64,000 nucleotides of DNA, from contig NC_091934.1 in NCBI RefSeq assembly GCF_041260155.1, forward strand, positions 40,611,194 through 40,675,193. Direction: 5' to 3'. Positions within the stretch are counted from its first letter, which is position 1. The number at the start of each line of letters is the position of its first letter. This DNA is from Ptychodera flava (Eukaryota > Hemichordata > Enteropneusta > Ptychoderidae). Below the pieces are notes generated by a model. The model searched no databases and was not told the origin of the DNA. It was given only the letters and a program-made list of their open reading frames with translations. Position numbers and translations under genes: made by a program. This document shows positions 57,198 through 64,000 of this stretch, piece after piece.

Positions 57198-57838
57198 CAA
57201 GACACTTCGCACCAAAACCACTTCGCCCCACACAACTTCGTCCCAAAACCATTTCGCACCAAAACCACCTCGTCCCAAGTACTACTTCGTCCAACGCCAC
57301 TTCGCCCCAAGTACCACCTCGAAATAAAACCACTTCGCCCCAAGTATTGTACCATCAACTCGTCCTAAAACAACGATGCCACGACGTATCATAACGTTGT
57401 TTTTACCTGCAACTTGGAAGCATTAATGTGTCAGGACATTTTGGCTACCACGACCCATTTATTGTTGCATGTAACCATAAAAGGTACATTAGAAAAAAGA
57501 AACACGAAAACTACTCAATGCTACAACTCAGGTGCGGTGCGCGTATTTCCTCGAAATTTGTACACTTCAAGATTTCAGTCCTGGGATGACAGAAAGGTTA
57601 TGAAAACTTCGATGGTAGTGGTTGGTTATTTTCAGCTTTGCCGGTTGGCGATAAGTTTGGGGCAAAGTAACATTGTTTCAGTTGTTTTGGGACGAAATGG
57701 TTTGGGGCGACGTGACTTTTGGGGCGAAGTGGTTTTGGTATGAGGTTGTTTTGGTGCGAAGTGGTTTTGGTGCGAAATGGTGTGGGACGAGATGGTATGG
57801 TGCGAAGTGGTTTTGGTGCGAAGTGTCTGGGAACCAGT
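57198..57838. mobile_element. Fold-back built of ACTTCGCCCCAAAACC-type short-unit arrays
   Basis: A left array (about 57198-57370) of units such as 'cacttcgcaccaaaacc' is mirrored by a right array (about 57655-57838) of the complement 'ggttttggtgcgaagtg'. The outermost units match ('aagacacttcgcacc' opposite 'ggtgcgaagtgtctg'). The spacer is about 285 bases. Histidine- and threonine-rich or valine- and tryptophan-rich open frames here are artefacts. Confidence 0.8.
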
Positions 57839-57849
57839 CCTGTGTGTAT

Positions 57850-58745
57850 GTAAGTCTGTATGTATGTATGTATGTCCGTTTGTGAGGCGACCGTCCACTC
57901 AAATATCTCGAGAACCACAGTACTTACTGATTTGATATTTGATGTGTAGATGAACAATATGATTATGAGAAACCGCTTTTTTTTTATTTTTTGATATTGT
58001 TGAAAATATGCAAATTAGCACCAAAAAGGCGTTTTTGGTAAAAAATCATCTTCTTCTTCATAAATGCTGGTCAGACAGCTTTGTTATTTGGTATACAGGT
58101 CCCTGGGAAAAACCCAACTCAGATTTGTTCAAATTGTGATGAAATATGCAAATCTGTATTGTTAAGGAATTTTTTTGTCATTTTTGGTCAAAACTTTATT
58201 TCATCAAAATCGCTCGTCTGGCAGCTTTGATATTTGATATACAGGTGCCTACAGACGAACTAAATATGATATATTGAATATATGATGAAATCTGCAATTT
58301 TGTATTTTTTGTGCAATTTTTGCCATTTTTGGTCAAAAAATGTGTTTCTCAAAAACTACTTGTCTGATGCCTTTGATATTTGGTATACAGGTGCCTAGGG
58401 GTTGTCTTAGTGTGATTTATTGAAATTTGATGAAATCTTCAATTTTTGTATTTTTGGGTCAATTTTTGCCATTTTTGGTCAAAATATTTGTTTCTCAAAA
58501 GTTACTTATCTGATAGCTTTGATATTTGGTATACAGGTTGCTAGGCTTTATCTTATTGTAATATATTGAAATAATGATGAAATCTTCAATTTTGTATTTT
58601 TGCAAATTTTGCCATTTTGGTCAGGCCATCCTGAAATGAGCTATCAAAGATATCCACCTTCTTCATCAATACATGTGTCACTAAAAGTTATTCTCTACAT
58701 AACACAGCAGAGCTCTGTCGACTGTTGGGTCGCTTGTTTTTTGAA
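57850..58745 (-). repeat. Diverged tandem array, inverted relative of 24.7-26.2 kb
   Basis: About six units carry 'gatatttggtatacaggt', 'ccatttttggtcaaaa' and 'gatgaaatcttcaattttgt'. Its right border 'ctctacataacacagcagag' is the reverse complement of the left border of the 24.7 kb block. A GTAT-rich start ('tgtatgtatgtatgtatg') precedes it. Confidence 0.8.
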
Positions 58746-59762
58746 ACCGCTCGTCAGACAGCTTTAATATTTGGTTTACAGGTCTCTAGGATGACCTTAG
58801 TGAGATAATTTCATACAGTCAGGAAATACTTAATTTTGTATCCATGTCTATAGTAGCTTCAGGGACTTTGGCCCTATGTTTCTCAAAAATGACAGAAATC
58901 TCAGTAACAGTTTCAAAATGTTAATGAATGAATTCTGGGACATTACTTTGACGTTAAAAAGTGCAAATTGAGTTGATCCACACTTTGGAAATACATTTTT
59001 CATATAAAGTGACAATTTGCTGTATGCCTTTCCTACAGAGGGTATCACTATTATTGAATAAATGTGAAAAATATACAATAGTGAACTTTTTCAGAACAGT
59101 GGTAAACCCACCCTAAAATTTGATAATGATCAACATACTGGTACACTTTTCTAAATGTGCAAATGACTATTAAATTGCGCAGAACTACTCTATCAAAGAA
59201 AGTCTCTGTATCAGGAGAAATTCTCCTGATCAGGCGGTCAATTTTTCTCCTGATCGGAGAAAATCCCTCGTTTGTTCTAGTGTGTCTTGCTGTAGCTGCA
59301 GTAAAGTAGCTTGCTGTCCGACCCAAATACCCAGACAAAACCTGGTTATAATAACATCATGGTAATGAGATCTAAGCATTCTTTATTTACAGAAGTACCT
59401 AGAGGGACCATGCTTGCCCAAATTAGAGGCTCAATGAAAAGAAAAATAAAATCATGAATAAAGAATGCACAGAAACCATTTCAAAGATACTTGATAAAAG
59501 AGATCTGTGTTACACTCTTGTCCCTCATTGACTCCCACCAACTGACCAAACATGGACCTGTAGTAACAGAAACCTCCCTGATAGTCAGGACCATTATTAT
59601 ACACAGCCATGGTAATCTACTTAGACTACAGTGGATCAAGAAAGTAACCAGTGAAGGTGACCTTTGTTTTTTTCATGTATATATAAATGTCAATAAATAG
59701 GCTAAAATGAAGTATTATTTCAATTACTTTTAGTTTATTGGGTGATCTCTAAGTGATCAAAA
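58746..59762. other. Upstream flank of the coiled-coil gene
   Basis: One further degraded unit of the tandem array reaches about 58850. A hairpin formed by 'aggagaaattctcctgatca' and 'ctcctgatcggagaa' lies near 59213-59270. A polypyrimidine/AG site ('attacttttag') near 59731 could splice in a leader exon just before the start codon. No gene is visible otherwise. Confidence 0.4.
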
Positions 59763-62700
59763 ATGGAGGACAGTTCAGACCTACAGTCTCCAGATGTTCC
59801 AGATGACTTCCAGCCATCACGCTACTTCATGGAGTCCGAGGAAACTCCACTGGAATACGAGAGCGATCCCGAACTCTGGTCGTACAGTGATGAAACATCA
59901 ATGACTGGGTATGTATTGAATTTGAACTATCAGAAGAGTCTTTTTCACTGAGTATTAAATTATGGTACTGTTGCAACTATTTCAGGGATGAGAAAATCCA
60001 TTTTGGACAAAGATACGTGTCCAACAAGGAGGCAGAATGGAGCATTGTGGGTTGTCTCCAGAGGCAATGAAAATCAAGCAATATTCAGTAGTTAAAAGTG
60101 GCCAACCCAGCGTTCCTGGCTCCTGTATTGTAATCAGCTTTCAAATGCTTCTAAACTTGACTCAAACAGCAAGGAAGACCAAAGACATGACCAAAGACAA
60201 AATTACAAACAGCATAGTGTAATTATTTGAGGTCTGCTTGTGTGGCTCATAGATAGGAGAGTGGAAACTGTATTTGAACATCAGAAATGCCAGTGGACGT
60301 ACAGGCACTGTTCATTTGTGTCAGCCTTGTCTTTCCAGCATTACCTAAAACAATAGTGTGGAAAGAACATGGCTTAAACCCTGGGTCGAAAAGACCCGGG
60401 ATCAGAATTAACTAAGGTGTTAAGAAGATTATGAGGTGTTTCTGTCTTTTGTTCTCCTTTGAAATTGCAATTTATAAAAATATGTTTGCTAGATTTTTGG
60501 AAAAGTCAGCACCGGGCTCTAAGTATGAAAGAGGCTTTCACGTTGGGTGGTCTAAGTAGTTCTGGAAATCTGAATGCAACTTCTTCTTGCACTTCCAGTT
60601 CAGAGACTCAACTTGTGAATATCCTTTTTTGATGCAGACTATGATGATTGACTCAAATCAAAAACTACTGTAGTTATTTTATTCTACATTTTCCAACTTT
60701 TCATTGTCACTTATAAGTATACACCTAAACCGGAATACCGTTTATTTATTTTTCAAGGACATAATTTTCAAGTTTGTTCAACATCAGCTACAAAGATGGA
60801 TTGCTAGTAAACATGAGAAAGAAAGATGAGGTGGATCTGTGCTTTTGGCAAGCAGAAGAAACGTTTTATTGCATCAAAACTAATCTGTTGAAATTCCAAC
60901 TCACATTGCAAGAAAATGCTGGTAACCTCCCAACAGTGTCAATCTGGTGCCTCAGTGGTCAAATTGAAAGGATAAATTTTCAGCATTACATTACAGCATT
61001 ATAAAATAATGTATATGTATCTGAAAAAACAATTGGTGATAGGTCTATTGAAGCAGTCATTAATTGTTAAATTAATTACAGTAACAACTTTACTGCTTTT
61101 GATTTTCTACAGCCCTGATGAAAATGACTACCCTTTGACGTCACAACAGAAAATCACCAGGCAAGAAAAGTTACGCATGATGGCTCTCAGGAGACACTTG
61201 GATCAGCTCAGTGAAAAAGTACTGGACACTGAGTACCTGGTCACCAAAACAAGGTAAAGTTATCTCATCTTATTTTCTGTTTGATTTGGATTGTTGCTTT
61301 GGATGAACCCTTCCACTTTTGCCGTTTCCAGTACACAATACACATGTAGGTAGAACAACAATCCTTCAAAGAATGAAAGGCAAGACTGAAGATTAGTGGA
61401 CACGAAGATTTTTTTGAATTGTTAGTAACCTAGGGAATCACTGACACCATCAGATGATCAGTATTATTTGGAGCTCCTGACAAAATCCCAGTTTAACCCT
61501 TTGAGTGCTGTATTTTTCCTGCCAAAATTTTAGTGCAACATTTTACCAATTTATATGAACTTTTCTGTAATTTGTTTGATAATTTTTGACAAAATGGACA
61601 CGACATTTCATTGGCCACAGTTTTTTATCAAAATTTTGGCAAAAATCTGACAAAAATTGACTGAGGTATTTTATAAGGGCCACAAAAATTGACTTTGGTG
61701 CTCAAAGCATTTAACATTTGCAGTTACGGGATGTCCACTAAATGGACATACCAGTCTTTCATGTAGGGTGCAAGATTGTAGGATTTCTACACTTCAGCAT
61801 TTCATGCCCTACCTGCTAAAGTGGAAGAAGTAATCGTCCCAAAATGAGGCAAAACAGTGGTGTGCTGCTAGTACTCCCTGACCACATGAATTTGTTGGTT
61901 CCTATTGAAAACCAGGCAACAATGTTAATAGTAAATTGATTTGAGAAGTCTGGATCAAAAATAACAATTGGATGTATTCCTTGATGTTGCTACATTTTAT
62001 AACATGCCCTTCCCAAAGACTCTTAACCGTTTAAAGCCTCAAACCCCATATGAAGGGGTAGTTCTGGTAATTTCAAAGAAAGTCAGACCTGAAAGGGTTA
62101 AATCCCTGATAGAAGACTACTTCGTCATTCATTAATAAGGCTGAACACCATTAGCTCTACTTATCATCAGGAAACCTGTACTAGTTCTGTTCTTGGCACT
62201 TGGTGATAGATGGTTATAGTGTGTTTGCACTGATCTTACCGATATCTACAGCTCCAGATGGAATGAAGAATTTCCGTGATAGTCATCTATATAAGTCTGC
62301 CCTCAATCCTATACTAAATTCCCAATTTGTAATTGTAGCAACGGAATCACAGTCCCTCCTTGTGTGGTGTCCAGTATCCTGAAACAGTTGCACCATACCT
62401 CCATATAGTCAAAATATCTTCCTGGTATAATTGGACCTTCACGGTGAGAAATAGGAAAAGCATTATGTAAGGTTGAATACCTAATGGTATATGTGTCACC
62501 AGACACTTTTATGATAGGCATCTGTGTGAAAGTACTCATTCTTAAAATAATTAGTGTTTGTTCTTTTTATCGTTAAGTGCAAAGTATTATAAATGAAATG
62601 TAGCATTATTGGAAACTATAATGTTTTGTATATTGTGGTTATCCGTACAGTAAAATGTGAAATGTAGCAATAACATTAGTAACACCCTCATCTGTGATTC

Positions 62701-63819
62701 TATATTAACCAATAATGGTATGTTCTGTGTTTTCACTTCCAGAGAGGAGCTAAAGACATGTAGAGATAAAGTTGAAGCCCTTGAGAAGGAGCGAGATGAA
62801 GTCTATAACTCTATCCAGGAGGAGGAAGAAGCTAACAACATGGCTGCTGTTTACAGATTGAGGTCAAAGCATGAAAAGCTTTGCATTGAACTTGAAGCTG
62901 AGGAAGCTATGGAGAAAGAGATAGCACAGAAACTAGAGCAGGCAGAGTAAGCCTTTCTCTTTGAATTCTTTCAGTGTCAAATAAATTAGTTAGATTGAGT
63001 TGATACTTTGGACAGGGAGAGACAAATACATGTACACAAGAGTGATTGATAAAGGAATACTAAAAATAATTTTTGTCTTCAGTAATGTGCACCTAGAAGG
63101 AATATCGAAAATTATTTTTCTCTGTGATATAGAGCACCTTGAAAACAGAATGTTTAAACTTTTTTACAAACTTTTCTCTTTCAAGAATAATAATCAGTGG
63201 TCACCTTGCAAAATGTTGGATTAGAGAAAACCATTACTGAAAATTTACAAATGTTTGAAATACAAATGCAAGCAAATATACTTCACATGAATATCTGTCT
63301 AAAGCAGGCTTATGATCATGATCAGATTTACTGTATTCAAATGCAATGTCTATATAGACTCATTAAAGGTATACAGTCACCTGTAATCTAAATATGCCCA
63401 TATATGATCAAAGGGGCATTCCTTGGTATTCAAAATCGCCATGTGAGGGCACTTTGTTCAAAATGCGGCCACCCACTTAAAATCTGTGATTGGTTAGATT
63501 TTCTCTTTCCATGGTAACTGTGGCTTGGAACAGGTGAAGTATACCTTTAAGGTACCTCTCTACTTCATCGCCTTCAAGCCATTTTGACATGACAGAGTAA
63601 ATTTTGACAACTGCTTGGAATATATATCCCTTCCATTACTTGCAGATTTGAGCTCGCCAAAGTGCAGGTGGAGCAAGGCAAGTTTCTGCTGGTGGAGGAG
63701 GACCTGCAGAAAGACGAAGAGAAGTGGCAAAAAGAGAGAACGGATATTGCAGCTCAAAGAGCAAAGAAGGAAACTCTGAAAGTCTTACAAGCCGAGAGGA
63801 GGAAAAAGAACAGGGACAA
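59763..63819 (+). CDS. Coiled-coil protein, first four coding exons (gene continues past the window)
   Basis: Exons: 59763-59908, 61113-61253, 62743-62946 and 63646-63819. All junctions are GT-AG and every phase matches. The N terminus is acidic and proline/serine-rich ('MEDSSDLQSPDVPDDFQPSR'), then from 'TSQQKITRQEKLRMMALRRH' onward it is almost entirely charged heptad-like helix ('ALEKERDEVYNSIQEEEEAN', 'EKEIAQKLEQAEFELAKVQ', 'AERRKKNRDK'), so a long coiled coil is expected. The last visible exon ends at a GTGAGT donor at 63819, so at least one more exon lies beyond 64000. No enzymatic domain is seen. Such architecture is common in ciliary or cytoskeletal proteins, but I do not recognise the family. 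The start is the first ATG of an exon and gives the only long frame. Confidence 0.85.
61497..61710. mobile_element. TTAA-flanked MITE, CCCTTTGAGTGC family, copy 2
   Basis: TTAA at 61493-61496 and 61711-61714. The ends 'ccctttgagtgc' and 'gtgctcaaagca' are imperfect inverted repeats. Homologous to 45279-45526. In the second coding intron of the coiled-coil gene. Confidence 0.85.
63367..63546. mobile_element. MITE flanked by TTAA, AGGTATAC family, copy 3
   Basis: 'aggtatacagtcacctgt' to 'gaagtatacct' between TTAA at 63363-63366 and 63547-63550. In the intron before the last visible exon of the coiled-coil gene. Confidence 0.85.
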
Positions 63820-64000
63820 GTGAGTAATTTGAAATACAATCAGTATTCTGGTTTGTAACACATACATACTCGATGATCACCTTAACCTGAGTCTAAATGT
63901 ATAAAATATTGCAGCCAACTAAGTTGGGCCAAGATTTTTCTCCCCAATATTTCCCCTTCGTTATGGCAACTTAACACCTTTCAGTTTGTACTCTCCCAAC

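Noticed and set aside
57414-57957. Several overlapping frames (for example HFAPKPLRTK-like) at 57.4-58.0 kb
   Set aside because: Translations of the short-unit arrays; no start context, splice pattern or domain.
1-64000. tRNA or rRNA genes
   Set aside because: No cloverleaf-type B-box or rRNA-like segment was recognised on reading both strands; a tRNA scan was not possible.

Overview
This is a gene-poor, repeat-rich, AT-rich piece of an animal nuclear genome. GT-AG introns, hundreds of bases of TA microsatellite, many small inverted-repeat transposons, LINE tails and a THAP/YqaJ-type DNA transposon all point to an invertebrate, most likely marine. A deuterostome such as an acorn worm or lancelet is possible, but the lineage cannot be fixed from the sequence.

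Layout. 1-7.6 kb: a two-gene DNA transposon of the IS4EU/ISL2EU type (568-7343, terminal inverted repeats of about 600 bp, AT target duplication) has inserted into an older repeat-filled element. 7.6-10.1 kb: small inverted-repeat elements, including a fold-back of about 630 bp. 10.17-11.59 kb, minus strand: a secreted YHYH-domain protein with 29 five-residue GMQQP-type repeats and a GPI-like tail. 11.6-17.9 kb: a possible lone exon, a second fold-back, a LINE reverse-transcriptase tail and small MITEs. 17.97-33.43 kb and 40.04-53.25 kb, both minus strand: two complete tandem paralogues of a Gfo/Idh/MocA-family NAD(P)-dependent oxidoreductase (inositol dehydrogenase/YrbE type). Each has eight coding exons with identical intron phases and a start exon of only 16 or 13 coding bases. 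Their introns and the space between them are loaded with hAT-like and TTAA-type non-autonomous elements. 54-59 kb: a 1.9 kb inverted-repeat element with internal tandem repeats, a promoter-like patch, an inverted pair of short-unit arrays and a block of diverged repeats of roughly 150 bp. 59.76 kb to the window end, plus strand: the first four coding exons of a coiled-coil protein that continues beyond the window.

The host genes show no shared pathway except that the two oxidoreductases are clearly a local duplication. The most notable observations are the nested two-gene transposon whose long terminal repeats appear to start both of its genes, the tandem oxidoreductases with tiny start exons, four hAT-like elements with exact 5-6 bp target duplications, a hammerhead-ribozyme-like core at 42.5 kb, and several large fold-back structures.
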